Assembly: GCA_038380435.1 (NCBI GenBank)
Contig: JAWZYU010000009.1
Span: forward strand, 68,973,901 to 69,037,900
Reading direction: 5' to 3'
From: Ryuthela nishihirai
Lineage: Eukaryota > Arthropoda > Arachnida > Araneae > Heptathelidae
Length of the DNA: 64,000 nt
Made by a program: the position numbers and the translations under genes. This document shows, one piece after another, positions 55,600-64,000 of this stretch (the stretch's first letter is position 1; each line of letters starts with the position of its first letter). Under the pieces are notes generated by a model that saw only the letters and a list, made by a program, of their open reading frames with translations, made no database searches and had not been told where the DNA came from.

Positions 55600-56110
55600 T
55601 CAAAGAGCCAAAACATTATGGTCACCTGCCAAATATGATGTTGGTCCTCCACATGCCTCCAAAACAGCTCTTACCCAGTGAGGCACAGATGCTACAAGAT
55701 TTCTAAAGGTGTCTTGTGGTATTTGGTACCAACACGTTACCAGCAGATCCTTTAGCTCTTGTAAGTTACGTGGTTGAGACGCCGCAGATCGGATATGCTG
55801 TTCCAACACAAACCACAGATGCTCGATTGGATTGCCCAAAGCATTACACTTTCTCCACAGGCTTGTTTTCGTCCCACAGTGCATCCTGTTGCCAACACTT
55901 TTCCAGGAAAACGACGCACAGCCATTTTCAGCACACAAAAAAAAAACGCAAAAAGGTTTCTTACACAGCCATTTTCAGCAGGTTTCGATGTACTGTGCGT
56001 TGTGACACATTACTCCCGTCACCAGCATTCCAATTACGGATGAGTTGCGCTAGAGTATCCCTTGTGTTGGCTTCTACCATACGGGATAGCCTTCGCTCAC
56101 CTCTAGTATC
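55600..56110 (-). pseudogene. Tc1-type transposase C-terminal remnant
   Basis: The minus-strand frame 55938-55600 encodes NPIEHLWFVLEQHIRSAASQ (third catalytic motif) and then FRNLVASVPHWVRAVLEACG and GPTSYLAGDHNVLAL, the usual C-terminus running into the inverted repeat. Directly upstream is KSVGNRMHCGTKTSLWRK, a piece from the centre of the protein joined by a deletion that removed the second catalytic Asp region. Further N-terminal pieces lie at 57112-57207 and 60854-60960, the latter with [24 protein letters not shown] helix-turn-helix sequence. The gene is dead. Confidence 0.88.
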
Positions 56111-56114
56111 GATG

Positions 56115-57107
56115 TGTCATGACCACGTGATTTTATCACATGGACAAGACTTTATGAAGGGAGGACTGTCAGCCGCCATCGCCTTCCATTTTAATAGTGA
56201 CGTTTTTGACCGACCTCCATATTGTGACATTTTTTTGCGTTCAGCTCCTGCTGAGGAAAGCCTTCGCCACTGGCACAGAACATTCGCGACGGATCCTTTG
56301 GTCTCCTCAGATCTCAGAGCTGAGGCTACGTGATCCAGCGTGGTAAACAGCAAAACACCAGATGGGTGCTTATATCGCACCTCGGCCAGTCCGACCAATG
56401 GGCATCGTCCACGCCGGGTCAGCAAGGTGACCTCCACGAGGGGGCCAGCGAAAAGGAACAAGAAAAACATTTTCAAAAGCGGTCAATCTCTTCTTCTCGT
56501 GTGGGCTGTGTGGTCGACAGCAATGAAACCCTCCAGTGAGCCGAGCAGAATCCCGAAGTGTGCATAATGAATGTCGAAGGGAACGATAAGCAGCCCGTGC
56601 ACCCAGCGACTTGAGGCGGTCGGTCCAGTGATGTCTTCCCGAGGGACTTCTGACTTGACGAGGTAGGGGGAAACATTCTTACCAATATCTGGTTTCGCTT
56701 TTCCACACGAATGTGTTTCTGTGAACTGCCGTCACGTTGTCCCGAGTGGGACCTTCATAACTGTTAAGGACTATTAGAGTCACGAGCAAGTAGCTCGTTC
56801 ATCATGGACTTTTTTAGTGATCTCCACCATGCATAAAGTTTCCCTTGATTGAAAAGGGCCGGGCCACAGGGCGCTGTTGAATTTGTCCCAAAAGTGGGAA
56901 CTACATGTGTATAAAATGTCTGAAAGTAATTTTGTTAATAAATGCTGTATTTTATTGTTAACTGCAGAATTAGCTCAGTTGTCATTTTGCTAAATGTCAG
57001 TTCATTTGAATATTGGGTCAGGAAACTGCCTAGATTTGGCAGCAAGTAAACGCATCACGGCCTAAGTGCGTGTACCGCCCTAAAAACACTCAGGAGTGGT
57101 CACTACA
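56115..57107 (+). mobile_element. 993-bp solo LTR
   Basis: It begins TGTCATGACCACG and ends GAGTGGTCACTACA, so it has TG...CA ends with imperfect inverted repeats. GATG at 56111-56114 and 57108-57111 is a 4-bp target duplication. A TATAAAA box (56910-56916) is followed by AATAAA (56937-56942) near the 3' part, as in retrotransposon LTRs. Removing it rejoins the Tc1 sequence without loss. A 4-bp duplication is usual for Gypsy-type elements. No internal gag-pol region is present, so this is the product of LTR-LTR recombination. Frames inside (119, 77 and 75 codons) have no known motif. Confidence 0.87.
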
Positions 57108-57590
57108 GATGAGCCGTGGTCGGCCCATACCTTTGCCGGCGTTAAACCTTCATCATTTTTCCTTCCTCGGACCACTTTTTGAAGGTACTACCCACGGCTG
57201 ACTGTGGCAACACCTCCTACAAAACAAGGTCATACAACTAGTCAAAGAATAATACTGACATCAACCCAGTTAGACTCACGAGTTAGACCCATGCGAGTGA
57301 CCAACTTGGTCTGGCGTTTGCCTGTGAATGAAGCTTAGAGTAACTGAGTCAAAGAGTTGAGTCGATAGCTCGCCTCGTGTCGTGTTCACCTCGTGCTTGT
57401 TTTTGCTATTGTTCCAGTAATTATTTTCTTGTAGTGTGAGATTTGAGCAGTGATTTTACTAAATAATATTTAAAAGGATATATCAAATGGTAATCAAATG
57501 TGAGAGAAAACATCCTTCTAAAGTTCTTGTCTGCTGTGAATATCCGGTAAGTTGACTTAAGTAAGTCTCACTAAAATCAAATAATAAAAG

Positions 57591-57800
57591 TACTCAATAA
57601 AAGTGTAGTTACTTAACTACACTTTTATTGAAGTGTACTTTATAATTAATATATTATATATTAAAGTATAAAGTTTATTGAAGTGTACTTTATAATTAAT
57701 ATATTATATATTAAAGTATAAAGTTTATTGAAGTGTACTTTATAAAAGTGTAGTTACTTAACTACACTTTTATTGAGTTACTTAACTACATTTTTTTAAT
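57591..57800. repeat. 50-bp tandem units bracketed by palindromes
   Basis: Two and a half 50-bp units (starting at 57630, 57680 and 57730, GAAGTGTACTTTATAATTAA) are flanked on both sides by the palindrome AAAAGTGTAGTTACTTAACT with its inverse. The units themselves contain TTAATATATTATATATTAA. The block could form several alternative hairpins. Confidence 0.88.
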
Positions 57801-58819
57801 GTTTTTAAATACTTTTATACTATCATGATTTGCCTTTCAAGACTGAACGTTGAGTCCCGGTAAAAAAAAAACTGGACGTTGATATTTGTGGTTTTGGAAC
57901 TGAAATTTCAGATGTTTTAAAATATAACTATAAATTTCGATTTTTATTAGTGTTTTAAATGTAAGGATTATAAAAATGAGAACGTTTAAATGAGTCCTTT
58001 TTTGATAGCAAGTGTACAGAAGTGTGGTTATTTAGAGGATTTATTTTTCGGAAGTCTCTCTTCTAAGTAAATTTCAATAGATTTTAGTAGAAAAACAGAA
58101 GACATTTGACCTTAACTTTTACATATTATGCAAATGATGCAACTTAAACATTGTTAATTTTTTTATTTAAAGCATATATATGTATACTAGTTGCCTTTTC
58201 AAAGTACCTTTATAGATTTAGGGAAAAATTATTCATTTTTTGGGTTACCCAAAGTAATTTTTGCATGCCTAGTGATTGCATTTGATATGAAGAAGTTAAA
58301 TGTCTTTGAAAACCTCTTAATAATCTTTTTCTTACAGTATGTCAGTTTCTATTAAGGACACAGTTATCAGTTGTTCGCTATCACTGTGTATAGTGAATTT
58401 CCATGCACTTAAATCTGTAGCATAACATTAGCAACAACTTCAGCTGTGCATTGAAATATATTTCCTCACAATCGTTTTTTGTCTTTCAGTGCATTCTGAA
58501 GATTTGCTGGCAGCAAAGTTTTATTTTAACAGATAAACATGAATTAAGTGTTTATGAATGCTCTTCTAGTTATGATTCAGAAATTTAGCATTTCACAATT
58601 TGCACTTCTTAAAGAAGTAGGATTGTATAAAAGAAGGTTAAATAAAAACCTCTGCATTCATCATTTCTCGACTCATGTAGTACTTTTTATATGCTGTTTA
58701 ATGCTTGTGAAATGCACAAAAAATCATATTTTGCCAAGTCTGCAAAAAGTAAAACTGGTCATGTGCTATATTTCATTATATATGTTCTCTCAAACGAAAC
58801 AGCCCTAGTTGGATTAATA

Positions 58820-59490
58820 TCAAATAATTTTGCTAAATGTATTAGTGTAAATTAATGTAGATCACGTGTCGTATTTAATAATAATAATTGTCTTAGCACA
58901 AATCCTTTTCCTGAATCACTTCTTTTCTAGTCATCTAGCACTTTTTAGGGGGTATTTCTAGTGCATTAAGTAGTCTGTTATCAGATCATTTTTCTAAATG
59001 CATTAGTGTAAAGTAATATAGGTAATGTGTTATATTTCATAGCATTAATTGGTTAAATGGAAATCATTGACCCAGTATTGCATTTTATTTTGAGTTTCTA
59101 AAGCATTAAATAGTCAATAATCATATTTTTCTAAGTGCCTTCTGTAACAGAGATAATGTGTTATATTTCATAGCATTAATTGGCTAAATACGAACCATTT
59201 ACCGAATCACTTCTCTACATCATAAAGCTTTATAGTTTTGGGATTTCCAAAGCATTAAATAGTCATCAATCATATTTTGCAAAGCGTATTATTCTGATAT
59301 AGGTCCACGTGTCATATTTCATAGAGTTCATTGGTTATATGCTTTCTTCCACAGATGAAAGTTCATTTCACAGCATTGGTTGGTTTATTAGAAATAATTT
59401 GCTAGCATCAATGTTTTACTTATGTAGCACTACATTTTGGTAACCAATAATCAGATCATTTTTGGAAGTGCATTAATTTAAAACTAATCT
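58820..59490. repeat. degenerate ~150-bp tandem units inside the transposon
   Basis: A motif like CTAAATGCATTAGTGTAA followed by TGTGTTATATTTCATAGCATTA recurs near 58834, 58994, 59131, 59280 and 59464. Spacing varies from about 137 to 184 bp and copies are strongly diverged. Confidence 0.7.
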
Positions 59491-59813
59491 TTTATATCAT
59501 TAGTTATTTTGTTCCATCAGTCTTCTTCAGCTAGCATTTCATATATTTTCTCAACTATCAGGAAGACTATAAATATTTCATTTGGTTAGGTGTGTAAGCT
59601 TTTGCATAACCAATATTTTCAATTTCAGTTTAGTTTTGATTAATTGCATCATAAAGCATATAGTGAAATAATTTTTCTTATGTTAGTGTCTAAGTATTAT
59701 ATGTAGCATTTTTCCTCACATATCAGAATACTTGTATACAATAGTATGAATTGCATTAATAAATAGCCCTGTATCTGAAAAGAAAAATATGGATTACCTT
59801 CAAAACGGATTTT

Positions 59814-60101
59814 GAATATTATTTTTATGCTCTAATGTAATTGTTAAATGATTTACAATTGTGTCTCCATGCATCAATGAGAAACATTGTGTGTTTTTGA
59901 TTTTTTATTGAATATTATTTTTATGCTCTAATGTAATTGTTAAATGATTTACAATTGTGTCTCCATGCATCAATGAGAAACATTGTGTGTTTTTGATTTT
60001 TTATTGAATATTATTTTTATGCTCTAATGTAATTGTTAAAAGATTTACAATTGTGTCTCCATGCATCAATGAGAAACATTGTGTGTTTTTGATTTTTTAT
60101 A
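59814..60101. repeat. 96-bp tandem repeat, three near-identical copies
   Basis: Copies start at 59814, 59910 and 60006 (GAATATTATTTTTATGCTCT). Apart from AATGATTT against AAAGATTT in the third copy they look identical, so the expansion is recent, in contrast to the older repeats just upstream. Confidence 0.93.
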
Positions 60102-61104
60102 CGAGTTCTGATAATTCATACGGGAATTGCTGCTTTCTCACTGGGGACAAATTATTTGGAAGGGTTATTTGGTTTTATTATTTGGTTAAGTTTCATCTTT
60201 CTTGAGCTCAAGTACATTAACAGTTTTTACTTTGTGCAGGAATTTTAAGTGGCAAATAATAGATTCCTGTAAGACATCTTGTGGAAAATACATGCTGGAG
60301 AAAAATTCATACATATATGTGTGTGTGTATATATATATTTAGACAAGGCATTTATGGGATGATGAATTGCCTTTAGTTTTAATGACCTATTTTGAGTTGA
60401 AACTTATTTTAATTTAAAAGTGATCAGAAAATAGTTAAAATGATGAAATTCGTTAACTGTAGCAGAACGTTTAAAGTAATAAATATTTAAATTTTATTAC
60501 GATCAAAAACAGTTTTCCCTATAAAAGCTAAACATCTATCATATAGGCAATAAAAAGGTGCTGAAATCGGTTATATACTAATTGTTCAGTTTCAGCAGAA
60601 AATTTTCGGAATAAAGCTTTAATATCCTAAAATAATAATAGCAATACACTTATCGATGTATGCAATTGTCAATTGCAATAAATAAATGCTCGAGTAACTT
60701 TCTAGTTGTATTTTTTTTAAATCCGGCGGGAATCAATATCCTACAGCTAACGTTATTAAGCGAAGTGCTCCTGACGAGACGAAAATGGGTCTAAGTAGCG
60801 TGACGTCATGTAGCTCGTGTGTGGCCTTCTCATGTAGGAGGTGTTGACTGTGAGCACCCCGCAAACCTTTCCGTCTCGGAAATGCTCTGATCGAGTCGTC
60901 TGGCCATTACAATTTGGCCTTTGTCAAACTCACTTAAGTCTGCTGCCTTTACCATCTGAAGAACAAGAATAACACTGTTTAACAGAGCTCAGTATCAGGT
61001 GTTATTTATACCGTTTCATGACCTTCACACGCGCGCTGTCGTTTACTACAGTTGCTTCGATTTCCATAAAGACGCGCTGGTCAAAATATTTTGGCTCTTC
61101 GGTA

Positions 61105-61391
61105 TATGTATGACGTGGCACCGGGTGAGATATTAGCATCATTCATAATGAATGACGTGGCATTTAATGTGTTAATGGAATAAATGCAGAGTTCCCAACT
61201 TTTATAAAGGATGGTAGCTCTTTGTTTTTGGTTTTATTCGAGGTAGAAACTCAGACTACTGGCTCCAAATTATATTAATACATTGTCCAAAAAATTGTTC
61301 CGTAAGAAATACAACACAGAGTAGGTTTTTATGTTCGTAACTTTTCTTTTGTACTCCGGTAAAGACAAAAAATGAAAAAATATTTGAAATA
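61105..61391. other. unassigned AT-rich sequence
   Basis: No recognised feature. Confidence 0.5.
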
Positions 61392-61915
61392 TCTATAATA
61401 ATAAAAGAAATTGTCTCTCTGTCTATGGCAGCCATAACTCATCGAGACGTCATGGTAAACGCTTCAGATTTTCTCAGAGAGTTTTTTGGTTGTTGTTCGG
61501 GTTGCAGCTCCAAATTTCAGGGCGAAATACTAAAAGGGTGGGTGTTATAAGCAACAATATTTACCATGCTATTTCTACGGGAAACCGAAGTCGCTGCTAA
61601 TCCATTGCTGCCATTTACTGTTCCTTAACTGTGTACCTTATAATCATAGCTTTTGAAACTTCTGCCATCACCAGATCCCCCCCACACACACACACATTTT
61701 TAAAGGCTTTATTAATGTGTCCCGTTACAGGTAGGAACTTGTTTTTATAACACAACACGGAATCATATCGGCGTTCAAAATTTGGGACCGTTTGGTCAAG
61801 TGCGACGGGAACCACAAAGTACCAGAAATCTGTCGAAATAGAAATCTCGTTAGTTTGCGACGAAAACACGGGTTATATAGATCGCAAGCTGACGTCAGCA
61901 TTGTATCAAAGTGTT
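61392..61915 (+). mobile_element. Helitron-like element, 5' part
   Basis: It starts TCTATAATAATAAAAGAAAT after an A, then GTCTCTCTGTCTATGG and CCATAACTCATCGAGACG. Shared blocks with 39.7 kb: CGAAGTCGCTGCTAATCCAT, AACTTCTGCCATCACCAGATCC, AAATCTGTCGAAAT and GCTGACGTCAGCA. A poly-C/(CA)n tract interrupts it at 61678-61696. The copy stops near 61915, before the 3' hairpin. Confidence 0.55.
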
Positions 61916-62498
61916 TAATAAATCAGTTTGTATTTTAGAAATTAATGTAGAGAATTCTTTCACTATTCTTTAGTTTTTTATAGTTTCTTAAGTCTGGCAT
62001 TGCTGTTGTTGAATATTCAAATTTTCATAACTCATTAAATATTGAAGAATATTGTTGAAAGTCGAGATATTGATTTATTTGATTGAGATCTTTATCTGCA
62101 ATCACATTTTTCAAAACCAAAAAAGTTATTTTAGAAGTTATAGAGCTTTGATTTTAGCTTCCCATTGACTTAACATATGGATTTTCCTTAATTTATGGAA
62201 ATCAGTGTAAACGATCAAACACAAAAGACAGCAAGAATGTTAACAGTAGTAGTAGTAAGATCAAATTGTAAACGTCACTGTAAAACGTCAAAAAACAATA
62301 TAAATACGATCAAATACTCTTTAACAAAATGAACATGAAAAAATAGGATAAGATCAAATGCTTTTAACATAACAGGTAATAGGCAAAATGTTAAAAACTG
62401 AATTAAAATTGGCTGATCATATTCAACATGTCCAAAGGTGTAGTAATTGTAAAACAGCGTAATTCTAAAATTCTGTTAGGACTAAAAGCTCAGCAAGA
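61916..62498. other. unassigned AT-rich sequence
   Basis: A (GTA)n-like patch lies near 62240. No gene was recognised. Confidence 0.5.
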
Positions 62499-62541
62499 TT
62501 AAAATGCGGCGAATGTTTACCAATCATTCGCCGCATTTTAA
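62499..62541. repeat. perfect hairpin, 17-bp arms
   Basis: TTAAAATGCGGCGAATG (62499-62515) and its exact inverse (62525-62541) are separated by 9 bases, TTTACCAAT. The stem is GC-rich in the middle, unlike its surroundings. Confidence 0.92.
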
Positions 62542-62586
62542 ATGTCACTAATCTGCCACATTTCTAGAGAATCATGATTTTTTTTT

Positions 62587-62815
62587 ACGTTTCTAGACGG
62601 TCGCATGATTATATTTGTTTCTAAGGGGGGGTGGATCATATAATTTTACTTACGTTTTTAGGGGGTCGCATGATTTTATTTACGTTTCTAGGGGGATCAC
62701 ATAATTTTATTTACGTTTCTAGGGGGGTCGCATAATTTTATTTACGTTTCTGGGAGGTCGCATAAATTATTACAATTCTAGGAGGTCGCCATGCTAAAAC
62801 GTTTGAGAACCTCTG
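62587..62815 (-). mobile_element. hAT-like terminus with ~31-bp tandem repeats
   Basis: About six to seven units of TTTACGTTTCTAGGGGGTCG plus CATAATTTTA run to 62790. They end in CGTTTGAGAACCTCTG (to 62815), the inverse of CAGAGGTTCTCAAACG, a typical hAT terminal sequence often followed by such sub-terminal repeats. The other terminus and a target duplication were not found, so the copy is partial. Confidence 0.55.
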
Positions 62816-62948
62816 GCTTAGGTAGTATCGCCTCACCAATCAAATGGATTCAATGCCTGTATATGCTGGCTTTTTCTGGTTCTAGCAACAGCTAATGTGT
62901 TCTATTGATGTGGACAATGTCTGTTATTCCGTTTTATGCAAGACATTT
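62816..62948. other. unassigned sequence
   Basis: It may hold further decayed mariner sequence belonging to the next feature, but no motif is legible. Confidence 0.4.
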
Positions 62949-63285
62949 GTTATACCCATTACCGTACCGCGATGTCTTCAGCACGGCACACTTACTTCTA
63001 ATTCCGCGTTATCAGTAAAGCAATTTTTGTCCTAAGACAAATCACAATGATGGAACACCCGACTTATTCGCCAGATCTCGCCAGTTGTGATTTTTTTTTT
63101 GTTTTGTCTGTTTCCGACACTAAACCGTTTTACGAAGCGACCCATTTTGACGACGTGGAGCACATCAGAAGAAGTACAGCAGAGAACTAACAAGAATTCC
63201 CAAAGCGGACTTTCAAATGTGTGTCGCATGAAAGACGAGAATAGAAAAGTGCTTCAGGGCCAAAGGGCAGTACTTTGAAGGGAGG
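62949..63285 (+). pseudogene. mariner transposase, C-terminal remnant
   Basis: Across two frames the plus strand reads TALSVKQFLS, then HPTYSPDLASCDFF (the mariner catalytic YSPDLAPxDFxLF motif, holding the third Asp), then THFDDVEHIRRSTAEN, EFPKRTF and KGSTLKG. These match the ordered C-terminal parts of mariner transposases (RFDDLEEI..., IPKKxFxxCF, G.YFEGD). Stops and a frameshift break it, and the N-terminal half is missing. It differs from the Tc1 elements in this window, which carry SPDLNPIEHLW instead. Confidence 0.85.
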
Positions 63286-63509
63286 GGGGGGGTGACAACG
63301 TTTATTCTGAAATTTTGCAATAATATAAAAGTCTTAATGGAGTAATCTCATTCATTTTTGCCATACCTCGAATCTTAGAATAACTTTCGATTAGGAATGG
63401 GCCAAGATTCAAATCGAAATATTACAATGTAGCCTGTGTGTTACAATATGTTACAATGTGAGGAGTGAAACTAAAAGCTAGTATTATACTAATTTATTGA
63501 GAGATATAT
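63286..63509. other. unassigned AT-rich sequence
   Basis: A G tract at 63282-63292 is followed by AT-rich DNA with two near-copies of TGTTACAATGT around 63445. Confidence 0.45.
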
Positions 63510-64000
63510 ATAATATGCAATAGAAAAAAATCGTTCCATTCGGTTCCTCTTGATTTCTCGACGGTCACCCCAATTTCAGATGTATGACCCGAAATTCCCC
63601 TCCGTGACATTTCTCAATTTTTAACACAGATAGATAGAAATTTGGCTTCTGTCCTCGAGAGACCCATTTCGATTACAAATTTCTTAACGTTTCTAAGATG
63701 CAGAAACGAAAATACTCCAGGCACCAATTTTGAGTTTCGTAGCACATAAAGATCCAAATTTAACCTCTGACCTCGATGGACCAGTACGATGCGAAATTTC
63801 ATAACATTTCTGAGAAGTACTCCTTTCATAAGTTTCTAGCATGTGTAGATCCCATTCTTATCAAAATTCGACTTCTAGCCTTGGAAAAGAAGTCGGATCC
63901 CAAATTTCATAACTTTTCTGAGATCTAAGACCAACAATTTTTAGCTGTCTAGCACCGGTAGATCGTAATTTGATCCTAGACCTGAAAAAAACAGCCGAAT
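63510..64000 (+). repeat. ~110-bp degenerate tandem units, running off the window
   Basis: About four units, each with a GTAGATC(C/G) block, a GACCT(C/T)...GA block, then CAAATTTCATAACATTTCTG and AG. The TTTCT(A/G)AG anchors lie near 63691, 63807 and 63916. TATGACCCGAA at the start is also found in the Helitron-like piece at 5.65 kb, so this may be the internal array of a Helitron-like copy cut by the window edge. Confidence 0.7.

Larger units (their letters stand above)
57208..60846. mobile_element. 3.6-kb non-autonomous DNA transposon, family unknown (hAT-like duplication)
   Basis: The ends are perfect inverted CAACACCTCCTACA, with similarity continuing for about 30 bp (AAGGTCATACAAC against AAGGCCACACACG). 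ACTGTGG (57201-57207) and ACTGTGA (60847-60853) flank it; counting the shared G gives an 8-bp duplication. It interrupts Tc1 sequence that rejoins cleanly. The inside is very AT-rich with no transposase frame (longest 86 codons). It holds three sets of internal repeats: 50-bp units with palindromes at 57.6-57.8 kb, degenerate ~150-bp units at 58.8-59.5 kb and 96-bp units at 59.8-60.1 kb. hAT or P-type origin would fit the 8-bp duplication; neither is proven. Confidence 0.85.
55598..61102 (-). mobile_element. Tc1-like transposon split by a solo LTR and a 3.6-kb transposon
   Basis: The left end (CATCAAAGAGCCAAAACATT) and the right end (inverse of CCGAAGAGCCAAAATATT) are flanked by TA (55596-55597 and 61103-61104). 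Element sequence occupies 55598-56114, 57108-57207 and 60847-61102, and is contiguous once the two insertions are removed, giving about 0.87 kb. It belongs to the common Tc1 group whose ends resemble CAGCCATAACATTATGACCAC. The remaining body has an internal deletion after GCTCGATTGGATTG (about 55830) and a partial duplication of CACAGCCATTTTCAGCA (about 55917 and 55963). Confidence 0.9.

Noticed and set aside
56117..56476. 119-codon reverse frame at 56.1-56.5 kb
   Set aside because: Lies within the solo LTR, antisense to it, with no known motif.

Overview
The window looks like repeat-dominated animal nuclear DNA. It is AT-rich, has no bacterial-style gene packing, and contains no host protein-coding gene that I can identify. 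The mix of elements (tRNA-derived SINEs, Tc1/mariner and hAT relatives, Helitron-like copies, a solo LTR, a LINE tail) fits an arthropod or other invertebrate. A chelicerate such as a spider is my guess, but nothing here proves it. Nearly every open frame longer than about 100 codons is explained by a minisatellite unit without stop codons, a SINE, or a decayed transposase.

The commonest feature is one SINE family of about 390 bp with an elongator tRNA-Met-like head. It has some two dozen copies on both strands, several with 12-bp target duplications, and some are inserted into other copies. A second, rarer tRNA-headed SINE is seen at 21.5 kb, with a tail fragment at 19.9 kb.

Layout: 0-5 kb holds a SINE remnant, a 42-bp tandem array, a TATA-containing promoter candidate (2.5 kb) and an LTR-like block (4.3-5.0 kb). 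5-16 kb holds a 48-bp perfect palindrome, a Helitron-like 3' end, a 133-bp tandem repeat, SINEs, a LINE reverse-transcriptase tail (10.3-10.8 kb) and a 200-bp hAT-type MITE (12.2 kb). A nearly full-length dead Tc1 element lies at 17.0-18.2 kb. 20-24 kb holds minisatellites, including a 32-bp array grown inside an older ~50-60-bp repeat. 29.8-33.8 kb holds a long-inverted-repeat mariner-type MITE, a deleted Tc1, SINEs and a 432-bp hAT-type MITE. 36.6-44.5 kb holds 21-bp and 22-bp minisatellites, two Helitron-like copies head to head, a GC-rich island ending in poly(A), and a possible exon at 43.2-43.4 kb. 48.4-50.6 kb is a Tc1 element broken up by three SINEs.

The most informative locus is 55.15-61.10 kb. 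A 441-bp mariner-type MITE sits beside a Tc1 element that was later split by a solo LTR (4-bp target duplication) and by a 3.6-kb transposon of unknown family with CAACACCTCC termini and a 7-8-bp duplication. The last 1.2 kb holds a mariner transposase fragment and a ~110-bp tandem array that runs off the window.

The parts do not form a pathway. They are layers of insertion whose order can be read from which element interrupts which. Family names rest on termini, target duplications and short protein motifs read by eye; no database search was possible.
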